Source: Aeromonas bestiarum (GTDB lineage: Bacteria; Pseudomonadota; Gammaproteobacteria; Enterobacterales; Aeromonadaceae). Taken from it: a stretch of DNA of 64,000 nucleotides. A program made the position numbers and the translations under genes. This document shows, one piece after another, positions 40,620 through 51,869 of the stretch; the stretch's first letter is position 1; each line of letters starts with the position of its first letter. Location: contig NZ_CDDA01000030.1 of assembly GCF_000819745.1 (NCBI RefSeq), positions 101,398 through 165,397 of the forward strand, written 5' to 3'. The notes beneath the pieces were generated by a model, which saw nothing but the letters and a program-made list of their open reading frames with translations, had not been told where the DNA came from and made no database searches.

Positions 40620-41843
40620 ATGGACGCACACACCTCTGCCCATTCCCCCAAGACCGGCTCAGCAGCATCCCATCACCAAGCCCAGATGGACGCCATCGAC
40701 AAGATGCTGGCGCGGCTCGAACTCTCCCCCGACGGGCAGATCCTGGACGCCAACCCGCGCTTCCTCGCCCTCATGAGCTATTCGCTGGACGAACTCAAGG
40801 GTCAACACCACGAGGTGCTGCTCTCACGGGATGAGGCGCAATCCCCATCCTATACCGCCTTCTGGGAGGCACTGCGCAGCGGTCAGCCACAGGAGGGAGA
40901 GTTCCACCGGCTGGACAAGCAGGGGCGGGATGTGTGGACCCTGGGCACCTGCAGCCCGATGCTGGATGCACAGGGCAAGCTGATCCGGATCATCGAATAC
41001 GCCATGGATCTGACCGAACAAAAGCAGCTCAACGCCAACTTCGAGGGCCAGATCAATGCCCTGAGCCGGGTCATGGGCAAGGTGGAGTTTTCCCTGGATG
41101 GCACCATTCTGGATGCCAACTCGCGCTTTCTCGACATAGTGGGCTATCAGCTGGAGGAGCTGAAGGGTCAGCACCACAGGTTGCTGGTCGACCCGGATTA
41201 CGCCCAGTCGCCCGATTATCGCGCCTTCTGGGAGACATTGCGCCGCGGCGAGTACCTGGCCGGCGAGTTCTGCCGGCTCGGCAAGCAGGGCGAGGAGGTC
41301 TGGATCCAGGGCTCCTACAATCCGGTGCTGGATCTGAACGGCAAGCCCAGCAAGATCGTCAAGTTTGCCACCGACATCACGGCCCAGGTGGAGCAGCACC
41401 GTCAGCTCAAACGGGCTATGGAGGAGGCGGAAGAGGCCGCCAGGGTGCGCGAGGAGCTGCACAAGTCGCTGCAGGAGATGTCGACCCCGGTCACCCCCAT
41501 CTGGGACGGCATTCTGCTGCTGCCGCTGGTGGGGATCATAGACTCCATGCGTACCGCCGATGTGATGAACAAGTCGCTCATCAAGATTGCCGAGACCCGG
41601 GCCCGGGTCTTCGTGCTGGACATAGCCGGCGTCGCCACCGTGGATACCGGGGTCGCCAACCAGTTGATCAAGATCACCAAGGCGACCCAGTTCATGGGGT
41701 GCGAGGCCATCATCTCAGGGGTCTCTCCCGCCATCGCCCGCACCATGGTTGAGCTGGGGGTCTCGGTCGGCGATATCCGCACCACGGCGACCCTGAGGGA
41801 TGCCTTCGAAATTGCCCTCAAGCGGGTCGGATCCACCCTCTAG
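40620..41843 (+). CDS. RsbR-like stressosome sensor: PAS-PAS-STAS
   Basis: 407 residues. Two tandem PAS domains (about 25-135 and 145-260) are close copies of each other, each with the core LELSPDGQILDANPRFLALMSY / VEFSLDGTILDANSRFLDIVGY; a coiled-coil linker leads to a STAS domain (about 285-400) with FVLDIAGVATVDTGVANQ. Thr343 (VDTG) and Thr375 (ARTMVELG) match the phospho-threonines of Bacillus RsbR. In known stressosomes RsbR and RsbS form a large shell that holds RsbT. The two PAS domains would sense a redox, gas or ligand signal. First gene of the operon; next starts 9 bp on. Confidence 0.88.
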   Translation: MDAHTSAHSPKTGSAASHHQAQMDAIDKMLARLELSPDGQILDANPRFLALMSYSLDELKGQHHEVLLSRDEAQSPSYTAFWEALRSGQPQEGEFHRLDKQGRDVWTLGTCSPMLDAQGKLIRIIEYAMDLTEQKQLNANFEGQINALSRVMGKVEFSLDGTILDANSRFLDIVGYQLEELKGQHHRLLVDPDYAQSPDYRAFWETLRRGEYLAGEFCRLGKQGEEVWIQGSYNPVLDLNGKPSKIVKFATDITAQVEQHRQLKRAMEEAEEAARVREELHKSLQEMSTPVTPIWDGILLLPLVGIIDSMRTADVMNKSLIKIAETRARVFVLDIAGVATVDTGVANQLIKITKATQFMGCEAIISGVSPAIARTMVELGVSVGDIRTTATLRDAFEIALKRVGSTL

Positions 41844-41852
41844 GAGCCGACC

Positions 41853-42230
41853 ATGACCATGCAGCTCAACAACGATCTGGGCATAGCCAATGTGGCTGAC
41901 TGCGTCGTGGTCAGCATGCGTCCCGATCTCGGTGACGACGGCATGCAACTGCTGATGCAGACCCTCTCCCAGCGACTGGTACAGGGCCGTCAGCGCGCCG
42001 TGCTGCTCGACTTCTCCGGCGTCATGCTGCTCGATCACCACGAATTCAGACAGGTGTGCAAGCTGGCCGACGTGTGCCGCCTGCTCGGCGCCATCTGCCT
42101 GCTGGTCGGGTTGAATGCAGGGATCGCCGCCTTTCTGGCGCTGGCCGAGGCGCAGCCGGGACAGCTGCGCTGCTTCATCGACATGGACGATGCCTTCGCC
42201 CATGTCAATCGCCTCAAGGCCGAGGAGTAA
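41853..42230 (+). CDS. RsbS-like STAS protein, phosphosite serine absent
   Basis: 125 residues, one STAS domain: VVVSMRPDLGDDG, then RAVLLDFSGVMLLDHHEFRQVCKLADVCRLLGAICLLVGLNAG. Its place between rsbR and rsbT fits RsbS, the stressosome scaffold. However, the conserved Ser in the IDSF motif of Bacillus RsbS (Ser59) is replaced: here the corresponding sequence is LLDHHEF with His at position 62. The later TGIQPAVAVT-like motif is also altered. It may be a constitutive scaffold or use another phosphosite. The next gene starts 5 bp after the stop. Confidence 0.75.
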   Translation: MTMQLNNDLGIANVADCVVVSMRPDLGDDGMQLLMQTLSQRLVQGRQRAVLLDFSGVMLLDHHEFRQVCKLADVCRLLGAICLLVGLNAGIAAFLALAEAQPGQLRCFIDMDDAFAHVNRLKAEE

Positions 42231-42235
42231 ATCCC

Positions 42236-43300
42236 ATGCAACTGGAACAGACAGCGCAGGAAGCCAGGTATCCGTTGCGCCACGACATCGACCTGCACCT
42301 GACGGTGATGGCGGTGCGTCGTCTCCCCTTCATCGCCAGCCTGTCCGAGGTGGACCGCGCCATGCTCTCCACCGTGGTCTCCGAGCTTGGCAGCAATATC
42401 CTGAAATACGCCACGAAGGGGGAGATCACCCTGGCTCTCCATCACCCCAAGGGACGCCCCTGCATCGACATCATCGCCCGTGACAAGGGGCCCGGCATCC
42501 CGGACGTGCACCAGGCCATGCAGGATCACTACAGCACCTCGGGCACGCTTGGGCTGGGGCTGCCCGGCGTGCGGCGCATGATGTCCGAACTCACCATCAG
42601 CACCCCGCCCGAGGGGGGCACCCTGGTACAGGCCCGCAAGTGGCTCGGGGCGGCACCCTCGATGGCCCGCGTCACCCTGCCCACTCAGGTGTCGAACCCC
42701 CGCACGCTGACACTGGAGTGGGCCAGCGAGAACCGGCCCTGCTATCCGGAGCGGGTCTCGGGCGACTTGGCCTTTATCCGTCCTGGCCCCGACGGGGTCT
42801 CGTTGGTGCTGATCGATGTGAGCGGCCACGGTGCCTCGGCCAACAAGCTGGTGCAGATCCTCGAGGAGGCGCTGCACAACAGCCAGGAGCAGGAGCCTGC
42901 CCGTCTGCTGCAACTGCTCCACCAGCACTGCATCGGCACCCGGGGAGCCGCCGCCGGCGTGGCGCTGATCAATGGCGAACGCGGCGAGCTGAGCTATGCC
43001 GGCATCGGCAATACCCGCATCTGCCTGCGTGGCCACGAGCCCTGGCGCGGCATCTCCCGCGATGGCGTGCTGGGGGAGCGTTTCCCTACCCCCTTGCTGC
43101 AACGTCAACCCATAGTGCCGGGGGATGTGGTGATGCTCTACTCGGATGGCATCAGCGAATCACTCAACCTGCGCGACGGCGCACTGGAACTGGGGGCGGA
43201 TCCCGCCACCCTGGCTCGCCAGGTCATAGCTCACAGCGGCCGCAGCACGGACGATGCGAGCTGCATAATATTGCGGGTGCAACCGGAGGAGGAAGGCTAG
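42236..43300 (+). CDS. fused RsbT-like kinase and RsbX/SpoIIE-like phosphatase
   Basis: 354 residues. The N-terminal 130 residues are an RsbT-type GHKL kinase: STVVSELGSNILKYATKGE (N box), IIARDKGPGIPDV (G1), STSGTLGLGLPGVRRMMSE (G2) and a closing GTLVQARKW. The C-terminal part (about 150-350) is a PP2C phosphatase of the RsbX/SpoIIE group: LVLIDVSGHGASANKL (metal Asp and Gly), GELSYAGIGNTRICL and VVMLYSDGISESLN. Opposing kinase and phosphatase activities on the RsbR/RsbS shell are thus in one chain, where Bacillus and Vibrio are reported to use separate RsbT and RsbX. ATG is 5 bp after the previous stop. Confidence 0.85.
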   Translation: MQLEQTAQEARYPLRHDIDLHLTVMAVRRLPFIASLSEVDRAMLSTVVSELGSNILKYATKGEITLALHHPKGRPCIDIIARDKGPGIPDVHQAMQDHYSTSGTLGLGLPGVRRMMSELTISTPPEGGTLVQARKWLGAAPSMARVTLPTQVSNPRTLTLEWASENRPCYPERVSGDLAFIRPGPDGVSLVLIDVSGHGASANKLVQILEEALHNSQEQEPARLLQLLHQHCIGTRGAAAGVALINGERGELSYAGIGNTRICLRGHEPWRGISRDGVLGERFPTPLLQRQPIVPGDVVMLYSDGISESLNLRDGALELGADPATLARQVIAHSGRSTDDASCIILRVQPEEEG

Positions 43301-45967
<2,667 letters not shown>

Positions 45968-45977
45968 GGGCACCATC

Positions 45978-47108
45978 ATGCTCAATTTGCTGGATCCCGA
46001 CACCAAACCCACCCTGCTGGTGGTCGATGACACACCGGAGAATCTCTCCCTGCTCAGCGCCTTGCTGAGCCCTCACTATAGAGTCAAGGTGGCCATCAGC
46101 GGCCGGCGGGCGCTGGAGATACTGTCGGCCGGCACCCGGGTGGATCTGATCCTGCTCGATGTGGTGATGCCCCTGATGGATGGTTACCAGGTGATGCAGG
46201 CGCTGCAGGAGATGCCACAGACGCGGGACATTCCAGTGATCTTCCTGACCGCCAAGGTGGAGGAGAGCGCGGAGGCACACGGGCTGGCGCTGGGCGCTGT
46301 GGACTATATCCACAAGCCGATCACCCCCGCCATCGTGCTGGCCCGCGTCAGAAACCATCTGGAGCTGAAAGCCGCGCGGGACCTGCTGCACGACCAGAAC
46401 GCCTATCTGGAGCAGGAGGTGGAACGGCGCACCCGGGAGAACGAGCTGATCCAGAACATCACCATCCACTCCCTTGCCTCTCTGGCCGAGACCCGCGACA
46501 ACGAGACCGGCAACCACATACTGCGCACCCAGCACTACGTGAAGCTGCTGGCGGAGACCCTGTGCGATCACCCCCGCTTTCGCGCCGAGCTGACCCCCAA
46601 GACCATAGAACTGCTGTTCAAGTCGGCGCCCCTGCACGACATCGGCAAGGTCGGCGTGCCGGACCGGATCCTGCTAAAACCCGGCAAGCTGGATGCAGAC
46701 GAATTTGCTCAGATGAAGCATCACTCCATCCTCGGCAAGGAGGCCATAGTCCATGCCGAGGAGGCGCTGGGGGTGGAGGTCGAGTTTCTGCGCCTGGCCA
46801 AGGAGATCGCCTGTTACCACCATGAGAAGTGGGATGGCACCGGCTACCCCTATGGCCTGATGGGGGACGAGATCCCCCTCTCGGCCAGGCTGATGGCGCT
46901 GGCGGATGTGTACGATGCCTTGATCAGCAAGCGCTGCTACAAGGCCGCCATGTCCCACGATGAGGTGGTTCCCATCATATTGGCGGGGCGCAGCAGCCAC
47001 TTCGATCCCGACATCACGGATACCTTCGCCCGCATCCACTCGCAGTTTCACGATATAGCCTTGCGCTACAACGACGACAAGGGCGAGCGGGAGACCAATA
47101 CCGACTAG
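45978..47108 (+). CDS. response regulator with HD-GYP phosphodiesterase domain
   Basis: 376 residues. The receiver (about 10-130) has LLVVDDTPENL and the acceptor Asp in LILLDVVMPLMDG. A coiled coil (about 140-165) leads to an HD-GYP domain (about 165-370) with HDIGKVGVPD and HHEKWDGTGYPYGL, both complete, so it should hydrolyse c-di-GMP. As the last gene of the operon, 10 bp after the hybrid kinase, it is the likely output of this relay: phosphate from the kinase HPt to its receiver. The stop overlaps the convergent PP-loop gene by 4 bp. Confidence 0.95.
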   Translation: MLNLLDPDTKPTLLVVDDTPENLSLLSALLSPHYRVKVAISGRRALEILSAGTRVDLILLDVVMPLMDGYQVMQALQEMPQTRDIPVIFLTAKVEESAEAHGLALGAVDYIHKPITPAIVLARVRNHLELKAARDLLHDQNAYLEQEVERRTRENELIQNITIHSLASLAETRDNETGNHILRTQHYVKLLAETLCDHPRFRAELTPKTIELLFKSAPLHDIGKVGVPDRILLKPGKLDADEFAQMKHHSILGKEAIVHAEEALGVEVEFLRLAKEIACYHHEKWDGTGYPYGLMGDEIPLSARLMALADVYDALISKRCYKAAMSHDEVVPIILAGRSSHFDPDITDTFARIHSQFHDIALRYNDDKGERETNTD

Positions 47109-47788
47109 ACGATGGGGAGGTCGGCAGGCAGCAGGTCGGTGAAAACGAAGCCGTCCCGTAGCACAGTCTCCCCGACCCGTATGGCCAGCGGCCGGTGGAA
47201 CATGGGGCCGTCCCAGGCCAGGGTATGAAACTCGCCATTCTCGCCACACGGGTCCACCCCGGCTGGCAGGGCCGCCAGCAAGGCGGGATCAAACTCGTGG
47301 CCGCCCAGGCTGGCATCCAGCTTTTTCGGATCCAGGGCGCTGATCCTGGCTTTCAGGCCGGCCGCCATCATCTGCTGCGCCAGCTTGGCCGTGTCGCTGC
47401 CCCACAGCGGAAACAGTGGCTCAATGCCCGTTCCCAGCAGCTGTTTCTCCCGATAGACGCGCACATCCTCGAGAAAGAGATCGCCAAACGCCATCTGGTG
47501 GATCCCCTCTGCCACCACGCCCGCGATGAAGTCGGTCATGATGCGGGCGTAATCCTCATTGGTGCAGGGCCAGGGCAGATCGATGGCGGTCAGCGGCAAG
47601 CCAACGCACTCGGCCTGCTGCATCAGCAACTGCTTGCGCACCCCGTGCATGGCCACCCGCTCGAAGGCCTGATTGAGGGAGGTAAACAGACCCACCACCT
47701 CGATGGCCGGATCCTGCCGCAATGTGTGCAGCGCCCAGGCGCTGTCCTTGCCGCTGCTCCAGGAGAGCAACACCTTGGTTTTCTTCAT
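47105..47788 (-). CDS. PP-loop ATPase, diphthine-ammonia ligase-like
   Basis: 227 residues. The PP-loop motif is SWSSGKDSAWAL at the N-terminus, and the chain continues with GLFTSLNQAFERVAMHGVRKQLL, DLPWPCTNEDYA, FGDLFLEDVR, and GENGEFHT near the end. This is the DUF71/Dph6-like group of adenine-nucleotide alpha-hydrolases that form amide or thio bonds after adenylation. Since bacteria lack diphthamide, the true substrate is something else. Convergent overlap with the HD-GYP gene. Single gene with a palindrome-rich promoter region. Confidence 0.82.
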   Translation of the reverse strand: MKKTKVLLSWSSGKDSAWALHTLRQDPAIEVVGLFTSLNQAFERVAMHGVRKQLLMQQAECVGLPLTAIDLPWPCTNEDYARIMTDFIAGVVAEGIHQMAFGDLFLEDVRVYREKQLLGTGIEPLFPLWGSDTAKLAQQMMAAGLKARISALDPKKLDASLGGHEFDPALLAALPAGVDPCGENGEFHTLAWDGPMFHRPLAIRVGETVLRDGFVFTDLLPADLPIV

Positions 47789-47826
47789 GATTTCTCCAGC
47801 TGTCTTGTACCCGAAAACTGGTTGAG

Positions 47827-47836
47827 TACCCGGGTA
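47827..47836. promoter_or_regulatory. palindrome in divergent promoter region
   Basis: Perfect 10-bp palindrome TACCCGGGTA, 39 bp upstream of the PP-loop gene and about 200 bp upstream of the MFS gene. May be an operator; identity of any binding protein is unknown. Confidence 0.3.
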
Positions 47837-48035
47837 TAGTTGTAGTCATTTGCCCCGGGAGCAGGCTCCTGGATATGGGCCCGGTTCCCCGCCTCGCTGC
47901 ACCAAAAAGCTGCAAGACAGTGTTGCGAATTGTGCGATTTACATACCGGGATGCAAAAGCATACCCTCGGTAATGAGCGTCTCCCCTGAAAGGATGGGGA
48001 ACAATAACTAAAAAAGCGATGGGAAACATAAGGAT

Positions 48036-49352
48036 ATGACGACAGTCACGCAAGCTTACGACCACAGCCGCCCCCTCAACCGACAGGATTACAAGACACT
48101 GAGCCTGGCAGCCCTCGGCGGAGCCCTCGAATTCTACGACTTTATCATCTTCGTCTTCTTCGCCGTGGTGATCGGCGAGCTCTTCTTCCCGGCCGATATT
48201 CCCGAGTGGCTGCGCCAGTTCCAGACCTTCGGCATCTTCGCCGCAGGCTATCTGGCTCGCCCCCTTGGCGGCATCATCATGGCCCATTTTGGCGATCTCA
48301 TCGGCCGCAAGCGGATGTTTACCCTGAGCATACTGCTGATGGCGCTACCCACCCTGATGATCGGCCTCTTGCCCACCTATGCGGTACTGGGCATAGGTGC
48401 ACCGCTGGCCCTGCTGGGTTTGCGCATCCTGCAAGGAGCCGCCATCGGTGGTGAAGTACCGGGCGCCTGGGTGTTCGTGGCGGAGCATGTACCCGCCCGC
48501 CGGGTCGGCGTCGCCTGCGGCACCCTCACCGCGGGATTGACGGCCGGCATACTGCTTGGCTCCCTGGTGGCCACCGCCATCAACCGCGGCATGAGCCCGG
48601 CCGAGGTGAGCGACTGGGGTTGGCGTCTGGCCTTCGTACTCGGCGGAGCATTCGGCATAGTCGCCATGTACCTTCGCCGCTGGCTGCACGAGACCCCTGT
48701 CTTCGCCGAGATGCAGGCCAACAAGGCGCTGGCGGAAGAGCTGCCGCTCAAGACTGTGCTGCGCAACCACAAGGGCAGCGTGCTGATCTCCATGCTGCTG
48801 ACCTGGTTGCTCTCCGCCGGCATAGTCGTGGTGATCCTGATGACCCCCACCTACCTGCAGAAGGTTCATGGCATCAGCCCCGCCGATGCCCTGACCGCCA
48901 ACTCCCTGGCTATCCTGGCCCTGACCCTGGGCTGCATCTTCTATGGCCGGCTGATCGATGCCCTCGGCAGCGGTCCCACCTTCATGCTGGGCTCCCTGTT
49001 GCTGGCCGGTGCCAGCTACGCCTTCTACCACGGCCTGGCGGCTGGCATGGATCAGCTGATCCCGCTCTACATGCTGGCGGGCTTCGCGGTCGGGATCGTC
49101 GGCGCCGTGCCCTACGTCATGGTCAACGCCTTCCCGGCAGTGGTGCGTTTCTCCGGGCTGTCGTTCTCCTACAACGTGGCCTACGCCATCTTCGGCGGCC
49201 TGACGCCCATGCTGGTGACCCTGTGGATGAAAAACGACGTGCTGGCCCCCTCCCACTATGTGGTGAGCCTGTCGGCACTGGGCTTTGCCATCGGCCTGCT
49301 GCTCTGGCTGCAACAGCGCAGCCAACGGCAGGCTGCGCCGCAAATCGCCTGA
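48036..49352 (+). CDS. MFS transporter, metabolite:H+ symporter (MHS) type
   Basis: 438 residues, twelve predicted helices. LSLAALGGALEFYDFIIFVFFA at the start and ARPLGGIIMAHFGDLIGRKRMFTLSILLMALPT (the loop 2-3 motif) are typical of the MHS group (ProP, KgtP, ShiA relatives), proton symporters for organic acids or osmolytes. Substrate cannot be called. ACATAAGGATATG places AAGG 5 bases before the ATG. Strong terminator follows. 247-bp upstream region contains palindromes. Confidence 0.87.
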   Translation: MTTVTQAYDHSRPLNRQDYKTLSLAALGGALEFYDFIIFVFFAVVIGELFFPADIPEWLRQFQTFGIFAAGYLARPLGGIIMAHFGDLIGRKRMFTLSILLMALPTLMIGLLPTYAVLGIGAPLALLGLRILQGAAIGGEVPGAWVFVAEHVPARRVGVACGTLTAGLTAGILLGSLVATAINRGMSPAEVSDWGWRLAFVLGGAFGIVAMYLRRWLHETPVFAEMQANKALAEELPLKTVLRNHKGSVLISMLLTWLLSAGIVVVILMTPTYLQKVHGISPADALTANSLAILALTLGCIFYGRLIDALGSGPTFMLGSLLLAGASYAFYHGLAAGMDQLIPLYMLAGFAVGIVGAVPYVMVNAFPAVVRFSGLSFSYNVAYAIFGGLTPMLVTLWMKNDVLAPSHYVVSLSALGFAIGLLLWLQQRSQRQAAPQIA

Positions 49353-49360
49353 CCCCTCGC

Positions 49361-49387
49361 AAGCCCCGCTGAAATCGGGGCTTTTTT
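49361..49387 (+). terminator. intrinsic terminator
   Basis: An 8-bp stem (AAGCCCCG with CGGGGCTT), 7-nt loop and a T6 run, 8 bp after the MFS stop. Confidence 0.93.
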
Positions 49388-49484
49388 CATATGGCTGGTG
49401 TTCAGCCCAGCCGACATAAGATAGCCTCCCTCTCGGGCCTGTCGACGGCCCGGGACACTCCTCCACTCTAGTCATCCGAGGTTC

Positions 49485-50204
49485 ATGATGTTCTTTCAGG
49501 TCGTATTTCTCGCCTTGCTTGCCCTGCTGCCCATGGTCAATCCACCCACCACGGCCACCCTGCTGCTGGGGCTGAGCAAGGGCATGTCCCGTGAGCACGT
49601 GCGCCGCCAGATCAATCTGGCCGCCATCTATCTGTTCTGCACCCTCTGTGTCAGCTTCTTCATCGGCTCCTCCATCCTGGATCTGTTCGGGATCTCCATT
49701 CCCGGCCTGCGCCTGGCCGGCGGTCTCATCATCGCCTTCATCGGCTTTCGCATGCTGTTCCCGGCCCCCAGCCAGGCGGCCGGGGTCGATATCAACCAGA
49801 GCATCGCCTTCGTGCCGCTGACCATGCCCAGCATGTGCGGGCCGGGCACCATGGCGCTGGTGATCAGCGGCGCCGCCCAGATAGCCGAGCTGCCCGACGA
49901 GTACAACCGCTTCACCATCTATGCCGCCATGGTCACCGCCTTCGCCCTGATGAGCGCACTCAGCTGGGGCGTGCTCAAGCTGGCGGATCCTGTCTGCAAG
50001 ATCCTCGGTGCCACCGGTATAGATGCCATGACCCGGATCATGGGCTTCCTGCTGGTGTGCATGGGCATGCAGTTCTGCATCAACGGCATCAAGGAAGTGG
50101 CACAGGATCCCGTGTTCCACGGCGCCACTGCGGCACAAACGGCACCTGCATTGCCACATGTATCCGGTGCACTCGAACAATTGGAAGAGGCCCGCCAGCC
50201 CTGA
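49485..50204 (+). CDS. MarC/UPF0056-family membrane protein
   Basis: 239 residues with about six helices. FFQVVFLALLALLPMVNPPTTATLLLGLS and FIGSSILDLFGISIPGLRLAGGLIIAFIGFRML are the two conserved halves of the MarC family (PF01914), followed by FVPLTMPSMCGPGTMALVI. MarC was once linked to multidrug resistance, a role since withdrawn; function is open. A hydrophilic C-terminal tail of about 25 residues is unusual. Single gene. Confidence 0.9.
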   Translation: MMFFQVVFLALLALLPMVNPPTTATLLLGLSKGMSREHVRRQINLAAIYLFCTLCVSFFIGSSILDLFGISIPGLRLAGGLIIAFIGFRMLFPAPSQAAGVDINQSIAFVPLTMPSMCGPGTMALVISGAAQIAELPDEYNRFTIYAAMVTAFALMSALSWGVLKLADPVCKILGATGIDAMTRIMGFLLVCMGMQFCINGIKEVAQDPVFHGATAAQTAPALPHVSGALEQLEEARQP

Positions 50205-50365
50205 CTGAAAACGGTGTCATAACCGCCGACAATCGTCACTGATCTTGCGCCTGATCATGTTGCTGACACATAAATGAGATAGTGTGTTTTTTGTACAGAC
50301 TCGATTCAGAGTGTGCTTGATAGGTTTGTGGGTGGAGACACCCACTCACTGCAGGAGATGTGCAA

Positions 50366-50569
50366 ATGGAAAAGATGCTGACCGAGATTGGAAGCTACAG
50401 CCTGTTTCATGAATATCTGAATGTGGTCGGTGCAGCCAGCCCCGCCCTGGCCAGGATAAAAACACGGTGGGAATACAAACAGAGCGATCGTCTGGTTGCC
50501 CAGATCAGGGTCGATCCACAAGGCAATGCGCGCTTCTACATAGACGCCAGAGCCATATCGGTCAACTGA
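50366..50569 (+). CDS. small hypothetical protein, 67 residues
   Basis: Starts MEKMLTEIGSYSLFHEYLN, followed by ARIKTRWEYKQSDRLVAQIRVDPQGNARFYIDARAISV. The second half reads as beta strands. AGGAG is 8 bases before the ATG at 50366 and a good terminator follows 20 bp after the stop, which together make it a credible gene. Family not recognised. Confidence 0.65.
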   Translation: MEKMLTEIGSYSLFHEYLNVVGAASPALARIKTRWEYKQSDRLVAQIRVDPQGNARFYIDARAISVN

Positions 50570-50588
50570 CCCAGTCACCCTATCCACC

Positions 50589-50615
50589 AGCCCCGGCCAT
50601 GTGCCGGGGCTTTTT
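50589..50615 (+). terminator. intrinsic terminator
   Basis: A 9-bp stem (AGCCCCGGC with GCCGGGGCT), 5-nt loop and T5. Confidence 0.93.
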
Positions 50616-50855
50616 GTTGTCCGGCACCCGATACGCTGATGAGGCACGCGCTTGCAGCCGGCCTTCCTCTCCTTGATACCCAGCAGCCAGAGACTCATTC
50701 AAGAAGGAATATTAAAACCAAATAATTATTTTATTTTGGAATAATTAATTATGCGATATTGATCTCATAACTGAAATCAAAAATCGATGAACATAGCCAC
50801 CATCAAGAAGAGGACTCTTCGCAGGGACAAGCGACCCGCTGACACAGAGGAAATG

Positions 50856-51752
50856 ATGACTATAGATTTATCCAGCATGATCACCGAAACCCGCAATCCG
50901 GCCAGTAACGGGATCGACCGTCTGCCGACTCTGGCAATGCTCAGGGTGATCAATCAAGAAGATCAACAGGTTGCTCTCGCCGTTGACCAGATCCTGCCCG
51001 AGATAGCCAGAGCGGTCGACGCTATCACAGCCGCCTTCCAGCAGGGTGGTCGCTTGGTGTATGTAGGTGCCGGCACTTCTGGCCGGCTGGGCATTCTGGA
51101 TGCAAGCGAGTGTCCGCCCACTTATGGTGTCTCACCCGAGCTAGTTGTCGGCCTGATCGCCGGGGGCCACAAAGCCATCTTGCAAGCGGTCGAGAATGCC
51201 GAAGATGACCGGGAGCTCGGCGCCCAGGATCTGCAGCGGATCGATTTCTCGGCCAACGACGTGCTGGTCGGCATCGCCGCCAGCGGACGCACCCCCTACG
51301 TCCTGGGTGCCATGGCCCACGCCCGTACTCTTGGCGCCACAGTGTGCAGCATCAGCTGCAACCCCGGCAGCCCCCTCGCCCGGGAAGCAGACATCAGCAT
51401 GGTGGCCGTAGTCGGCCCCGAGATCGTGACCGGCTCTTCTCGCATGAAGGCAGGCACGGCGCAGAAGCTGATCCTCAACATGCTGTCCACCGGTGCCATG
51501 ATCCGTACCGGCAAGGTATACGGCAACCTGATGGTGGACGTGGAAGCGACCAACGCCAAGCTGATCGAGCGCCAGAAGCGCATAGTGATGGAAGCGACAG
51601 AATGCGATCGTGCCACCGCCGAGACTGCGCTGGTGGCGGCCGACAGTCACTGCAAGACAGCCATCGTCATGATACTTGCCGGCCTGGGTGCCGATGCTGC
51701 CCGCCAGAAGCTGCAGCAGCAAGGTGGATTCATCAGCCCATGCGGTGCCTGA
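50856..51752 (+). CDS. murQ: N-acetylmuramic acid 6-phosphate etherase MurQ
   Basis: 298 residues. MurQ cleaves the lactyl ether of MurNAc-6-phosphate to give GlcNAc-6-phosphate and D-lactate. The SIS-fold hallmarks are all here: [68 protein letters not shown] and GNLMVDV. The ATG at 50856 has GAGG five bases upstream; an ATG one codon earlier or at 50787 is less well placed. First gene of the MurNAc operon, with an AT-rich promoter region before it. Confidence 0.96.
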   Translation: MTIDLSSMITETRNPASNGIDRLPTLAMLRVINQEDQQVALAVDQILPEIARAVDAITAAFQQGGRLVYVGAGTSGRLGILDASECPPTYGVSPELVVGLIAGGHKAILQAVENAEDDRELGAQDLQRIDFSANDVLVGIAASGRTPYVLGAMAHARTLGATVCSISCNPGSPLAREADISMVAVVGPEIVTGSSRMKAGTAQKLILNMLSTGAMIRTGKVYGNLMVDVEATNAKLIERQKRIVMEATECDRATAETALVAADSHCKTAIVMILAGLGADAARQKLQQQGGFISPCGA

Positions 51753-51753
51753 A

Positions 51754-51771
51754 CATCCCTGGCCAGGGATG
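51754..51771. repeat. 18-bp perfect palindrome between murQ and murP
   Basis: CATCCCTGGCCAGGGATG, immediately after the murQ stop, followed by GGTTTT. May act as an attenuator or mRNA 3'-end stabiliser. Confidence 0.6.
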
Positions 51772-51869
51772 GCTCCGGTTTTAAATAAACACATAACAAT
51801 AACGAGCAGACGCCCTTTTTATTTGGCAAGTCACCCTCCACACAAATTCAGAGACTGACTGGGAAGGAT

